Of a stretch of DNA of 64,000 nt, positions 1 to 12,555 are shown piece by piece. Each line of letters starts with the position of its first letter. Within the stretch, counting starts at the first letter, position 1. The notes beneath the pieces are model-generated. The model was not told the origin of the DNA and did not search any database. It was given only the letters and a program-made list of their open reading frames with translations. Both the position numbers and the translations under genes were made by a program. Origin of the DNA: Ascochyta rabiei (Eukaryota > Ascomycota > Dothideomycetes > Pleosporales > Didymellaceae); assembly GCF_004011695.2 (NCBI RefSeq), contig NC_082406.1:248001-312000 (forward strand), given 5' to 3'.

Positions 1-1
1 G

Positions 2-854
2 CTGCGCCACGCAAACGGGCTGCTCGAGGTCACCGTTGACGGTGATGCCTGCTTCAAGACCGACAAGGTGCGTGCATACAACCACCATACACTCAACGAA
101 GGCTAATCAACCACCCCAGGTCAAGCTCCCCCAGGACTACTACTTCGGTGTCAGCGCCTCGAGCGCAGAGAACCCTGACTCGTTCGAAGTCCACAAATTC
201 ATTGTGTCGACCACAAACTCGCACACCCGTGAAGAGCCCAACCACGAGCGCATCCCTGATGCGCGCAACCAGCAGCACCAACAGCCCGTTCAGAACCAGC
301 CGCACCAAGAATCCGCCCAGCAACAACACGCTCAGCAACAAGGCTCCCCGCCCAAGAAGATGGCGTCCTCGCAGCAGATCCCGCCCTGGATTCAGGACGT
401 TCTGGCCTCAAACGTAAAGACGCAAGACGACCAGTTCGCCGACCTGCACAACCGCATCCAAGACATCGCACACCACGTCTCCGCCGTCTACGCCGCCATT
501 GAAGCCCTCGACGAGAAGGCCGAGCACCGCCACAACGAACTCATGTCGCACCTAGCGCCCCTCGACGACCGCACCGCACACAACGTGCGTCTAAGTGAGA
601 AGACGGAAACCACCGCCATGCAGATATTGCGCGACCTGGAGAGCAAAGACTACAAGGATATGATCGGCCAGATGCACCGCCGGCTCGAGGACAACCACAA
701 GGACATGCCTAATGTCGTAAAGACTGTCGTCCAGCAGCACGGTCTCTCCTGGATGAGCCTGCTCGCCATCGCCTTCGCCGTCCAGATCATGGTCGTCGGC
801 GCTTACCTCATGTACAAGAAGAGGCGCTTCGGCGCGCCAAAGAAGTACCTGTAG
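2..854 (+). CDS. L-type lectin membrane cargo receptor (ERGIC-53/Emp46-47-like), 3' part
   Basis: This is the C-terminal part of a type I membrane lectin of the ER-Golgi cargo-receptor family; the N-terminal signal peptide and most of the lectin domain lie before the window. Exon 2..67 and exon 120..854 are joined by a 52-nt intron (GTGCGT...CAG, branch-like GGCTAATCA) and stay in frame. The first residues (LLEVTVDGDACF, then DYYFGVSASSAENPD) match the end of an L-type lectin fold. A Gln/His-rich linker follows, then a helical, probably coiled-coil stretch (about 420-700), one membrane segment (WMSLLAIAFAVQIMVVGAYL) and a short basic cytosolic tail. The protein ends in KKYL, a dilysine KKXX signal for retrieval from the Golgi to the ER. 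Family role (known): binds glycoprotein cargo for COPII export. Partial because of the window edge. Confidence 0.85.
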   Translation, partial: CATQTGCSRSPLTVMPASRPTRCVHTTTIHSTKANQPPQVKLPQDYYFGVSASSAENPDSFEVHKFIVSTTNSHTREEPNHERIPDARNQQHQQPVQNQPHQESAQQQHAQQQGSPPKKMASSQQIPPWIQDVLASNVKTQDDQFADLHNRIQDIAHHVSAVYAAIEALDEKAEHRHNELMSHLAPLDDRTAHNVRLSEKTETTAMQILRDLESKDYKDMIGQMHRRLEDNHKDMPNVVKTVVQQHGLSWMSLLAIAFAVQIMVVGAYLMYKKRRFGAPKKYL

Positions 855-3800
855 ATTCGTGCCGATATTGGATGGTACACTAGATTGAATTGGATTGAAC
901 TGTATCTTATATACGCTTGCTTCGTCTTGTGGGATTAAAGTGCATTGCGTGGCGTTGGGCGCGTTGGGGGGTTTTCCTGAAATTTACTTGATAGTACATG
1001 TTCGAATCGATACATACACACACATACACACCCATCCGTTCATCTAGTATTTTTTTCAACTCCTTGCGCTTTGGTGTTGTGAGAGCCGCGTATGTTGTAA
1101 TGCGTTTTCTCTTTTGCTCTGCGTGCATGTGCATACGCAGATAGAACAATGCAGTATAGTCTATAAGAATTTGGAAAACTCATCAGTCTTTATCTTGTTT
1201 GGTTTATATTGAATCCGAAATCCGAAAATCATGTCTTGCGTGTGCTCGTAAAAACTCTGTCGCCAACACTTCTATGTTTTAGCGTAGCACACTTCCTCCC
1301 TTATCTTCTAAAAACTGTACATTGAATTCGAGAATGTCCGCTTATGCCTGTCACATATCTTACTTCATCCAGCCTTCTCCTCAGTCTCGTTTTCCTGTCC
1401 ATAACCAGAAGCCAAGCCTAGAAAAGAGAAACAGAATACATATGCATGCTCGATGTTCCTTCCCGTGCGTGCGCTTCCACTACGCCAACGTTTCGAAATC
1501 ACGATGAGCACTGAAATATGTTCCCACGACTGTGCATACACAAAAAGCCGCAACCTATGCATGTATCGACATCTAAATGTGCTACCAACCCTTCGCCATC
1601 CTCAAAACAAAACCCGTACTTGTATGTGCCTGGTTTTTCTTGAGGAGATTTGAGATACGTGGATGGCATTCTTTGTTTATCAACTTCTTCTACGTCGCAT
1701 TTAGAAATCTGGTTTGAAAAGGACTTACCGAATTCCCAAGCCATGGCGTATAGCTTCTTGTACAGCGAGCAGAGCGAATCACCCAGGTAATAACTTTGTA
1801 GTTAATACTTTTATTTTTTGAGTCTCAAGCTCGGAACGAACATCGCAGGAGCGTTTCTTCCTTTCTGAAGAGCGCATTTTCAGGGAAGCAGCTGGGATAT
1901 TTGGAGAACATGAAGAAGTTGAGAAGGCGTTCTAAGAAAGGAAGAAAAAAGCGGCTGTTTTTATGGTATATAGATCTAGATGTGAAGTGTTAAGCCTGTT
2001 ACGGCTTCTGATATAAGCTTAACATGCGGACCTTGCCTGTAGTGTTTTTTAACTTTCGCGGTTCATTTTTCGAAGCACATGAAGAGACCGGCTGTTGAAT
2101 TCTGGTAGCGTTGGGTTTGCTAGACAATAAACAAATATACAACCTCACATTGTACACATGACCTGTTGAATTGAGCAGAGCATTCGGGAGGGGTATCTTG
2201 ATTTTGGATTTAGAGCATCTTGCGATGACGAAGGGTAGGTTTTAACTATCTGCGTGGAAACACCAAGATTCCAACGACAAGAGATGGTGTTTTCAATCAC
2301 CCCTTTTCTCAAACATAACATGCAATAGGGCGCTTTTGGAAAACATAGATTGCCCTTTCGAGTATTTGAAAGACATAGGGCTGCCCAAATGGGTTATAGA
2401 TAGCAACAAAGATCCTGTGTAGAATGGATAAGGAATGCAGTATCGAGAACTGGAGGAATATTTATCCCAGACGGACTTGACTGACTGTCTTTGATTCGCC
2501 AGTTTGACCGTTCCCATTGAGAAAAATCAATGTTGAACATGGTGATTGAAAGAAAAGGGTTTAATTCACATACACACGGTCGGCCTAGGTTCTATTAAGC
2601 GATGCGTGTCTACTTCTGCTCTTGATTGCTGCTTAGCAGTCTATTCAGCCTTTGTAAAGCGTCTGATACGAATGGATTTGGTTAGATGGCTTGACTAAGC
2701 TTCTGTATATGTCGTTGTAACTCAATGCACCTATGAGCATTGATATAATCCCTCCTGCTATTCGTCGATTTCGCCGCTTCTGAGCTCTCGGAGATTCCGG
2801 TAAATTTGCCATCTTGCCAATTTGTGGTTGAAATCCTTGGCTCGGCTTTCCATCAATCTAGAGCGAGGTCGGAAGAAGTTGGCATGTGACCTGACTACGG
2901 TAACTCGTGCGGGAATCAACATTTCACCTATTTCAGTTTCCACTATTTCACCGGATAAAGCTGGTATCGCAAAAAAATAAAAACAAAAAAGGGAAGAAGA
3001 AAAGTATCGCGGATATCTTGACCTAGATCCACTCGTGGCTTGTCTGCCTAAAACGATCACGCCTCAATGCTACCTCGTATTGCGTGTCTGATTTCGAAAG
3101 TTGATTCGCTCCGTCTCCAATGTGCGACATAGTGTGTGGGAGATAGTTGTTAAGAATGCAGTTATGCAAGGCAGAGTCAGTGTTGAACGCATTGCCTCCA
3201 TTCCATCTATGCCGACATGAATCTCGAACGCAGAAACTTCTAACAATGTAGGCCAATCTTTCTAGCGTAACACTGATTTTTCCACATGAAATTGAAAAGC
3301 AATCGCTGCGCACAGCTTCTAATTGCGCATCAAACTTCCTGCAATAAGCACCAGCACTGCTCATTGCAGGTTGTGCACCCCGAAACGCTTGGGAGGTGCT
3401 GTTTGACCCTGCTTCCAGCTGAGCTAGCACCTAATCCTGCAACTGACTCATAGATTGCCTGCAGCGTTCTTAGAGCTGGGTTCGTACTTCAGTGGCTACG
3501 TATGCCCTGTACAACCCTACCCACTCCCTCAATTCACCTTTCTCCACTTTTGACGTGGTCCTTCCTGCCGAGTTTTCGTTTGAAATCATTGAATCTGTCA
3601 ATGTCTCGGCAACATGCACCGTCTCTAGCGCTAAATTCTCCTGTTATGGAGTGATCATCGAGCTTGCCCTGAAACTGACATGATTGTAAGGGCCGGGGTA
3701 CAGCATGAGTGACACTCGCTGGTTGCATGATAATGTCACCGGCATTTAGACATACAAACGGTAGCCTCTCAGCTAGTACATTCGTCATTCTGATTTCTTT

Positions 3801-4528
3801 CAGACCATCTAACTAGCTGCCAAGACACCCTCATTCAGTCTTGAAATCTCACGCCTAGAGCAGCGATACCGCCGTTTCGATCAGTATGTGGCAACGATCA
3901 GCTTCTTGGGTTACCGTTGACTGGAACAAAATGCTGAGAGCTATCTTCTGCTGCTTCTCAGCGCTGTTCATCTCAGTCTTGGAGGACTGGGAGAGAAGGA
4001 TCCATCCCGAAGACCAAGCAATGGCAACACTTACGCCAACCCAAGTTGCTAGAAGGGTGGTTGAGGCGGCGACTTTGACCTGTAGCGATGGAGTATGGAG
4101 TGACTGCCTGGCTTACTCGCGTTGGATTACGTTACAGAAGAGAGACGCACGTACGCACGAGAATCGTCACATCTCTGTGAGTACGGAGATCGGTCGAAAG
4201 GCCGGTGAAGAAAAGACGGCTGCCTGAATCGTCAAATGCGGAAAGGGGGGGTTGAAATCACGTGGTAGTTTGACATTGCTCTACATCTCTATTTCTGGTA
4301 GAGCTTAGACGTTGTTGAGATATCCAAGATGTATCGAAGCGCCTCGGCAGAAGTCTGCGTCTTCGTACGGCCTAGCCTGCTAGAACTGTTGTACGTCAGG
4401 CCTACTCCAGGAGATACAGCATTTGGTAATCTATATTTCGTTTTCAAACACGACAACACAACCAATGGCGTAAGCAGGTGCAGCGGTACTGCTTAGTAGC
4501 TCGAGCCTTGTCGATCGTCTATGTTGAT
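855..4528. other. Intergenic region, no supported gene
   Basis: About 3.7 kb lies between two convergent genes. It is AT-richer than its flanks. Open frames here are short (at most 135 codons), several begin at non-ATG codons, and none shows a domain or a splice pattern I recognise. The first few hundred bases should hold the lectin 3' UTR and the last few hundred the coactosin 3' UTR. I see no RNA gene or clear repeat. Confidence 0.6.
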
Positions 4529-5125
4529 TCAGCAAACATCCTCAAATGAGTGGTCGACTGTCTTACAATTAGCACCCATGGCCTTTCGCAGCTTCATGGT
4601 GACTGCGTCTGCCTCCAGCTCTCTCTTGTCGCTTGTTTGGATCTCCACCGCGTATGTTCGGATGACTTGCTTGACTTGCCCGCTCTGGAAGCTCATCTTG
4701 GCCTTCCGCATAATCTTAGTATTAGGGCCTGTACTTTGAGTCAGCCATTGTGCCTGTCTCGAAGGAATTACACATTTCCCGTCACAAATAATTTCCGTCT
4801 GCAGTGCACAGAGGGCACCCTAAGGATGGTAACTAACCGCCTCCAAGCACTTACCCGCCCAGACAACGAACGCAAATTTAACACGTTCCGAATACTCGTC
4901 GTTGCCCAGCTTCATGCGCACGTAGCCGTACGCTGCCTCGTCGTCCCCAAAGGTCTCAACCATCTCTGCAATGTCGCCGGTACCGCTACTGGCTAGCTTT
5001 AAGTTGTCCTTTGTGGCAGATTCATACTTGAGGACAAGCCACGTAGTCTCGGATTTGTCGCTCCTCACATCCTCGTAAGCCTTGCTGATGTCCGGGTCGG
5101 AGAGGATATCGCTAGGGGATGGCAT
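4529..5125 (-). CDS. Coactosin-like protein (ADF/cofilin-homology actin-binding)
   Basis: Two exons, complement(4855..5125) and complement(4529..4728), are joined by a 126-nt intron (GTAAGT...TACAG, phase 1). The product is 156 residues, close to the usual 140-150 of coactosins. The start ATG at 5125 precedes a typical opening (SDPDISKAYEDVRSDKSETTW). The first exon covers the ADF-homology core and ends FAFVVWAG. The splice gives WAGPNTKIMRKAKMS, the conserved coactosin/ADF actin-binding helix, and the end has VTMKLRKAMGAN. Known of the family: binds F-actin with little severing and can counteract capping. It lies convergent to the lectin gene and divergent from the F-box relic, so its promoter is within 5126-5609. 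An intron read-through would end at a stop soon after the donor, which supports the splice model. Confidence 0.88.
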
Positions 5126-5609
5126 TTGGGACTGTTTGCTCGCCTGAGACAGGGGTGTGATTCGATGTTGTAAAGGTTGCAGGGGTGGACGTGCGAAGAT
5201 TGGAGTGAGGAAGTTGGGATGCAGCGCATTTGCGGCTAGAATTAGTGCGGGGCGCTACGCCAGAATTGTGGCGACTCCGACAACACACTCCAGCACTCTT
5301 CCTCTAGGCGAGACGACTTCTTATCTTCTCGTATGTCTCGCAACGTTCCTGCGTGGCCAGTTGCATCCGTGCACGATGAAAGCCGTGTAACGTGATGGCA
5401 CCATCGGGGCTCATATTGTTTGCTCTTTATCTGAGTAAATACCGTCCGCAATGAACATCTTGGAACATGAACAGTGCCTGCCCTTAAAGCTGTCACTATC
5501 TTCTACAGCATGAAAACTACGCAGTCCCATCTCACTTCTCTTTCATCTGCTCATATCGTTTTTTTGCTCTTCACCTTCGCATCGCATCTTCTGCTAGTTC
5601 CTGGCAGCA
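5126..5609. promoter_or_regulatory. Divergent intergenic region upstream of coactosin and the F-box relic
   Basis: This 484-nt region must contain the coactosin promoter (minus strand). I see no consensus element strong enough to name. Open frames crossing it are not protein-like. Confidence 0.4.
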
Positions 5610-6300
5610 ATGGCATCCATCCTCTCACTTCCGAACGCGTTGATCAGCCTCATATCTTGATCTCTCAGTCATATCCAACAAGTCCCTATCCGTCCCCCTT
5701 GACACCAATTACAAGAGAGCGAGAAGCTCACTACGCTACACTTCCATCAGGCCCAAATGCCGGCCTCGGCGGTAAAGCAAATGCTACAATGCACCCCGCG
5801 GCTCAAATCATTCGTCTACGAATATTTCCGCACCTCCTCTACGTTAGAGTTAGACCACCTCCACACAGGCATAGAGTATGTGCGATCGACACTGGAAGAT
5901 CTCACTGTTCGTATTGGAATTGCCGAGGCCATCACTGTCGAACCTTCTGGTCGTGCACGGGAGGTTTTATGCGGCAAACTGGGCTCCCTCAGATCATTCT
6001 CAGCGTTGAAGAAGCGTTCCACCTCGTTCTTTGCACCGTTCGGCCAGATCGTCGACATTCAGGCGGCAGTGTACGACCTGTCTTCTATGCTTCCACCCCA
6101 TCTCGAGCACCTCTTGATCGCCGATGACTTGTGGAACCTGTTCCGAATTCCTGCTATCCACGGTGTGTTTTGCTTAAAGCATGCAGGCGTATTCTCATCG
6201 ACAAAACTCGACTCTGTCCGTTCAAGGTCGCCACACCTGAACTCCAGAAATCTTCCGCTGACCTGCGGCAAGCTGTGGCGTCTGTCTCCGTGCGTGGTGT
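5610..6300 (+). pseudogene. F-box/LRR-like protein relic, broken frame
   Basis: An ATG at 5610 opens MASILSLPNALISLIS, the typical start of a fungal F-box (LPxELIxxI), but a TGA follows at once at 5658. The same frame reopens from about 5703 and, from 5757, reads QMLQCTPRLKSFVYEYF, then EYVRSTLEDLTVRIG, LGSLRSFSALKK and SSMLPPHLEHLLIADDLWNL, which is the pattern of the LRR-like half of fungal F-box proteins. The expected tail (ATPELQKSSADLRQ) appears in another frame near 6220-6260, so there is a frameshift around 6170-6200. The middle is also much shorter than in intact relatives. It is most likely a decayed gene. A short multi-intron gene is less likely because the breaks lack good splice sites. 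The family acts as a substrate adaptor in SCF ubiquitin ligases. Confidence 0.5.
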
Positions 6301-7271
6301 GGCTAGATTGGGTGCTAGTCAGATGAAACCAGCGCCTTTTTGCTCCTCCAGTGACCGTGGGTACTACGATTTTAGTGTTGCGAGGCGTAGACGTGGGATT
6401 GAGAACAGGCTGAAGTGCGTCAAACAGACAGAAGGTGGTCAAACCGACGATTAGTAGGACGAGGGTGCTGCCATGGTCGCTTCGAAGCGGCGTTGGGCAT
6501 TGATGAACAACGAGTCCAATAGCTTCTCTCGCTATTTTTCAAACAACGAATGGTGGAGAATAGAGTTGCTGCTTGGACGAAATTTCAAAGTAGTAAAAGA
6601 GCATGAAGCTCGCTACAGCATTGTGCATCGACGGAATTGATATCAAGGTATTTGAGGACCCCCAACAGAAGCTTTCTCTGTAAGATTAAAAACAGTCCCT
6701 GAACTAACTACTTTCCAACACGATACTTCTACACTTCTACAAGACCGCCAACGATACCGGCATAGCATAAACAACACATTTCATAACCTTCGCATCTGGT
6801 CAAGCCGTCTCAATCATCAAATCCAGTTATTTGCCAATCATCCCTAACCAGCGGTGAACCCACTCGAAACAGCACAGAAGACCTACAGCCTGCTCGCTAC
6901 AGTGTACACCATTACATAGATGCATAGCGAAGCACGTCTACATGCCGTCTGAAAGTCCAAGTCCGAGCTGATCTTCTCCCTGCGCCGATAGATAGATAGA
7001 TGCGACGATCGATCGATTCGAAACACCAACCAACCCAGCAACACAACACGTCACTGCATCTTCAGAACACGCAGCCCGGTCGTCCAGCACAGCACAGCAC
7101 AGCACTATACACCCACCACCCAGCCCGGACTGAACCTCTCTCGTTCGCATCCAAGGAGCTCCAGAGACAACCCCACGCTTGTCGTCCGAGACAATCGGAG
7201 CTCCTAGGTTCTCTCCCCGCACGATCCTAGCAGTCCAAGCCACGCGTTCCAAGCCCCCCCAGGAACACTCA

Positions 7272-7284
7272 CTGCTGCTGCTGC

Positions 7285-7356
<72 letters not shown>
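7272..7356. repeat. Trinucleotide microsatellite (CTG)n(TTG)n
   Basis: About five CTG units run directly into more than twenty TTG units. On the minus strand this reads as poly-CAA/CAG and creates a spurious polyglutamine frame. No flanking protein similarity supports it as coding. Confidence 0.97.
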
Positions 7357-8168
7357 GTCACCAGCACGGGGCAGAAGTCAAGCAAGCAGCCCCTCTCTGC
7401 TCGGGGACAAAGAGTGCGTTGAGGAGGGATAGACCGCGCTTGAGTGACAGACACCAACACGGAAGCAAGGTGCGACTTCGGTATTGGGCTGGATGGTGAG
7501 GTGGTGCTTTGTTGGGAGCAGCGCGTGGAGTGGCGTGGTATGTAGGTGGGCAGATCGACCACGCAGGCACGGGCCCTGTCTCGGCTTACAGTGCGTTGCG
7601 GTGCGGTGCAGTGCAGAGGTTTCCATACATCTATAGATAGATGGATAGATACGATGACCATCCATCTGCCTATGTAACCACACAGCAGTAGACCACACAG
7701 ACCCACCCTCAACCACCCAACCTTCACCTACCTTCCTACCCAGCACCACCCAGCCATGGCATCCCTCATCCCCCCAGCCCTTCGCAACACTTACCCACCC
7801 CACCTACGCAGCGAAGTTAGCTACCAGCCCCCCTCCCCCTCTAACGGGAAGAGGGCAACCTTACGTACCGCACCGGGGCCTCGTTGTTCTGTTTTGATTC
7901 GCAAACAGTACGCTATGCGACTGTACCGGGACGTGCGTGGGCACGGTTAGGCTCTGCTCTGCTGCTCTAAGCGGGTGGGTAGCCCGCTACTGTACTCACC
8001 CCAGCAGCGCGATTCAACGGCGTGAAAACAAAAAAGCTTCCGAGAGGCAAGTGAGTTGGGACCATGGTTGAGGCCGTGTCTAGTGGGACGAGAGGGGGTA
8101 GGTGCGAGGTTAAGTTTTGTTAGCGGGGGCGTAGAAGCGAAGCGCAGTCAAGCGAGGAAGTTTGGTAC

Positions 8169-8180
8169 GGGGGGGGGGGG
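8169..8180. repeat. G12 homopolymer
   Basis: A run of twelve G follows GGTAC. It could be a sequencing length error site. Confidence 0.9.
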
Positions 8181-11100
8181 CTGAAGGGAGTGGCAATTGA
8201 GATTTGGGTGCGAAAAGTGCGAGCGTTGGGATGGCTGCCGAGGAGTTGGTGGCTGCGGTGCGTGGATTGGAGGCTTGACTAGATACGTGATGGACGGTGG
8301 GGGGCCGAGGTAGGTATGTATCAGATGCGATTGTTTTGCTCGAGCAGCGATAGTGAAGACGACGATTCTGTGTGTACAATTCAAGAGGAACGAGTCGCGA
8401 TCATTTTGTGAAAGCGGCATGCAGTATCAAGCCACTTTTCCGCTGTGATGGGATGCCTTCCCATTGCTAAGACGCACCAAGGATCCGAACAAGCCTGGCG
8501 ACGACGGAAATCGATAACGCAGGCCTAAAGCGTCTGTCGCAACTCATGCCACTTCAAAGGATCTTCCCTTCGGAAAGGGAGCGCCTTTGCCAACATTCGT
8601 CTCCACCCAGGCGTTGTCTAATGTCATGCGAGGCCGCAAAGGGCCGCCTTTGCAGACGGGTCGTTGAGGATCCCTACTTTGGTCTGGGCACCGGAGCTTC
8701 GGTGCTCAAGCGGCATGAACGGCAAGCCGACAGGAAACCCCAGTCACGTCTGCGAGCACCGCGGAGCAGCATTCGAAGATGCCTGCCTCCACCAGGGTAT
8801 CCAACAATGGATTGTCTCTGAACAAAGAAGGCGTGTTGGAGAGGATCTGAGTCGACATGGCAGACTGCAGTACCTTTCCGGAAGAGCGGGGTGACGCACG
8901 TATGTCGTGCGCGGCATGCGGAGGCGGGAGCGAATGCGCCGTGATGGAAAGCGGCTCTGCTGCTCGCTGCGAGATGGGAAACGTGCTTGCGGCCGCTATG
9001 GGATGCTGCATTGCAGCGAACATGACTGCGTGTGTCGCAGAATACAGGCCTTCATGTTGCGGTGCAGTCGAGCAGTCTTGCCAGTGCCGGCACGTGTTCC
9101 ATGTCCATGTTGCCAGCCTCCCAGCAAGGGAATTGCTGCGATGCGAGCGTGCGGCGGGGTAAAGCGGTCCACTAGCTCGCGACAAGACCCAGCTATTACC
9201 GTGGAGGAGGGTGAGGTGTTCGAGCAGCAGGAAGAGATTAGCGGTGTGGGAGTCTGTCGCTCTCCAGGAGGGTCGTGGACGGATCGGCGGATGATGGCGT
9301 CCATGGCCCCCTCACCTCGACTGCTGGACTCTGTTGAGGCCGTCGATGGGCATCTGGCGTTTACACAAGACGCTAGAGAATGCTGCAGCAAGCGAGCCGG
9401 ACACAAGCGCATGAGGTGAGATGACAAGCAGTGGGGCGCAAAGGCTCCACGCACGACCGGTGAGTTCAGCCATGGTGTGCTATCCCGCCAATCGCAGCAC
9501 GACCTAGCTCCCCCACGACGCTTGTTCGGGACGCAAGGACGGCGGTGGCTTGCTGGTCCGGCCAGAGCCCGATAACGGCTCTGCTGGCTCGAGACGTGGC
9601 CGGCGGTGATTGGCGGAGACAAGCATCTGATCGGTTCGCCATGGATGAGCGTGCTGATCGATATCGTGTTCCAGCTCGGGAGGATGGGGGTCCTCGGTGG
9701 CTCGAGAGAGGATCCGTCTGCGAGAATTTGCGAGGATCCACAACAAGAATGCCACAGACACGAGTGTGTCGTGTGCAACTGCGCGCGGTGATGGTGTCGC
9801 AGCAGTTCGCCCCGGGTCATGCTCGATAGACGAAGCGAGGAGGGGCACGGTTGGAACGGCTTGCTGCCGCGCAGGGATACCCTTCATCACACGCATATGC
9901 AAAGGCGGGTAGGTGCAGACGGAACATGGCCAATGGAAGTGCATTCTTTGCGCAGGCGCAGTCGAGTCGCGGCATGGCCTCACGGCTGCAGGAACGCCTG
10001 CTGACAGATTGCCGCTGCTCAGGGCTGTTGGCGACGAGCAGAATGGACGGTCTTGCGGATTGGGTCCAAACTGGCTATGCTATCTGGCTCAGTCGTGGTG
10101 AATGTGTCGGAGCATGCTAGCTAGACATGATCATCGGCAAGAGGGCGCCCGGATCCAGCCAAGGCTGAAGTTCTTGCTCTCCCATTCTAGAGCGCTCTTC
10201 CCCGTGCGTTGGACGGAAAGCGCACAGTCTCCACTGCGTGGCCCATTCACGAGAACATGGTTGCGCTCGAGGCTGTGGGAGATACTACAGCCGTTGCCTC
10301 TCCCAGGAACAGGCGGGAGACCTCGTCCAGAAGCAAAACGCGATTTGCAACTGACCAGCTCGCTTCTCTATTCGGTCCATCGCCTCTCGTCTGACCGTCG
10401 ATCGGGCGGTGGTCAGCATGCCCGCTGATTCCAAGTCATGTACAGACGGGCGCGGCGGGCCTTCTCCACGATCCGCTCCCACCTCGCGCCGGATGCGCTG
10501 CACTGCACGTTTATTTTGACCTGTGCATTGGCTAGAGACAGGGACCCACGCGGCCATGGTAGCACGGAGCCTTGCTGAAGGGATGACGGAGGAAAGCAGC
10601 TCCCACATGGTGATACACTACGGATCGCTTACGCTCTCGTCGTAGCACAAGCTTTTTCGGCTTGCCATGGTACTACGGGGCTGTAAGGGCTTGGATTCTC
10701 AAACCCGAGCTGGTGAGAAGACGGATGGATGATGCGTTCTTTTCCAGCTTCTCCTTCCTGGTGCCGTCCGTTGGTGGTACAAGTGCAAGGTGCGGAGAGG
10801 CTGGCGACCACGGATCGCTGCCACGTCTTCTCCAGCGTCTTAGCCGGAGGGCGAGAAGGTCCAGCGTGTGGACAAGGAAGATGCTCCCTGTCACATGTGA
10901 AGGACAGGGTCGAATGAGATGCGAACAGTTGGTTTGGCGCCTGAGGCGGCCAGGCTGGCACAAGGGCATCTGTCAGATGTGGCCAGCATGGCACAGGCTG
11001 AGCCAACCCAGCTCCGACCGTTCGCATGGAAGGTGCATAAATCGAGCCGGACTGGCCCGCAGTGCTCGCAGTGCTGCGGGTCCCGTGACGTTGCGGTTCC

Positions 11101-11994
11101 TTTGGTCTTTGGGCAAGACACGAGCTTGGCGGTATCTAGGCATGCAGCAGGTGATGCAGCAGGTGCAGATGGGTGCAGCAGATGCGCTGTAGCGCAGCTC
11201 ATGTTTCAGCTGGCCGTACAGGTCAGCCTGTGTAGCAACGCCGTGGCCCGTCCAAGAAGCTGGGACATGGAATCCGACAGCGAGGGAGACACGACGAGGG
11301 GAGTTTGCGTTTGCGCTGGAGCGTGCGGGTGGCTGTTGGAGAGACGAGGCAAGAAGGCGTGATGGAGCTGGGCGCCATGCCCAAAACGACTAGCGGACAA
11401 CACATCACTCACACCGCAAGTAGACATGGCCCTATCATTTGCCACGGCATCCACATTGAATGCCAGGCCTGGTGGTACCAACGGCACGTTTATCGAGCGA
11501 ATGTCAAAGGCGTCGTTCTTGTTGACGACGCTGCTGACATGACATGAGCGCCGCTCTCTGTCGAGTCTCCACGTTGCACATGCTCACGCTGGCAGCGCTC
11601 GCAGATTCGCGCCCCTGCGCCTCTGGAGGGTGTGGATGTTATTGAATGTTGGCCTCGCGTGGAAAATCGATAGAGAGACTTTGATGCCTGCTCCAGCGTG
11701 TCCAGGTGGTCGGAATGCGATAAAGCATCCATCCAACCACGGCGGGCCTGGGTGACGCCCAGGCTTGCGAGGATATGGCTTGCACGGGCTGCCGTCCGTG
11801 TTTCCCGTTTCAGTTTCGAGCCCGTGGCTGGATCGTCGGCCGCGGGCATGCAGTTTGACGAGGGACCTACTCGAGGGCGCGCCCAGGCCAGCTTGCTCAG
11901 GTTCGCAGGCTGTCCTGCCCGACGCATCCAAGTCCGTTTTCAAAACGGAGACGATGACGAGCAGGTGCGGCGAGAGCTGAGCGTGCGTCTCAGC

Positions 11995-12045
11995 GTGAGG
12001 AGGGTGAGGAGGGTGAGGAGGGTGAGGAGGGTGAGGAGGGTGAAG
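11995..12045. repeat. 9-bp minisatellite GTGAGGAGG
   Basis: Five consecutive perfect GTGAGGAGG units are followed by a degenerate one. The run is purine-rich on the plus strand. Confidence 0.95.
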
Positions 12046-12163
12046 GAGCGCGAGGAGCGCCGCGGACTGACGGCGGGGGGACGAGAGCTTCTGTTGTGGA
12101 GCGTCTTGCGTCGTGCGTCTTGGCCAGATGTGGACGCGCTGTTGGGAAGTGTGTTGCAATGGC

Positions 12164-12254
12164 TGTGCTATTGTTGTGCTATTGTTGTGCTATTGCTGTG
12201 CTATTGCTGTGCCATTGCTGTGCCATTGCTGTGCTATTGCTGTGCTATTGCTGT
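12164..12254. repeat. 11-bp minisatellite TGTGCTATTGY
   Basis: There are eight copies. The variants fall in order: T at position 11 in the first two, C in the rest, and a CTATT to CCATT change in two adjacent copies. That order is what stepwise duplication of units would leave. The period is not a multiple of three, so a coding role is unlikely. Confidence 0.95.
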
Positions 12255-12505
12255 GAAGCTTTGTGGTGCTTTGGCTCGCGTCAGCCGTGCACACGGTCGC
12301 GCCTGGCGAGCCAGTCAGGGCACGGAGGCAGCCAGCCGCAAGCCAGCCCCAGACGTTTCAGCAGGGTCTGCTTTCCGATCGCTCGCTGGGATGGTGGTCG
12401 CTGGCTGGCTCTCCGTGTGTGGCCTGTGCAGCTGGTCCTGGCTGTGGGCGCGCGCAACGGCAAGCCGCTGACTAAGCCCAGTCTCTGAACTAACTACCGT
12501 ACCGC

Positions 12506-12555
12506 GTACCGAGTGCGTATTAGGTAAACCAGCGTTTGCTGGCACTCGAGGTACC
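12506..12555. other. Nested inverted repeat / hairpin
   Basis: GTACC-GAGTG at 12506-12515 pairs with CACTC-GA-GGTAC ending at 12554. Inside it, CCAGC (12529-12533) and GCTGG (12538-12542) form a tight stem around GTTT. The whole could fold as one long hairpin in DNA or RNA, or be a dyad for a protein. Confidence 0.6.

Noticed and set aside
3023..3430. 135-codon minus-strand frame
   Set aside because: It begins at GTG, not ATG, has no domain, and sits in AT-rich intergenic DNA.
3886..4227. 113-codon ATG-initiated plus-strand frame
   Set aside because: No recognisable domain, no signal peptide that holds up and no conserved neighbour; length is within chance. A small lineage-specific gene cannot be excluded.
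7269..7727. Minus-strand frame ending in about 29 Gln
   Set aside because: The polyglutamine is the CTG/TTG microsatellite read in reverse, and the upstream part shows no similarity or typical codon use.
8996..9820. A 274-codon minus-strand open frame
   Set aside because: It lies in GC-rich DNA where many frames overlap on both strands, its composition is Arg/Ser/His/Cys-rich without any domain, and no intron or start context supports it.
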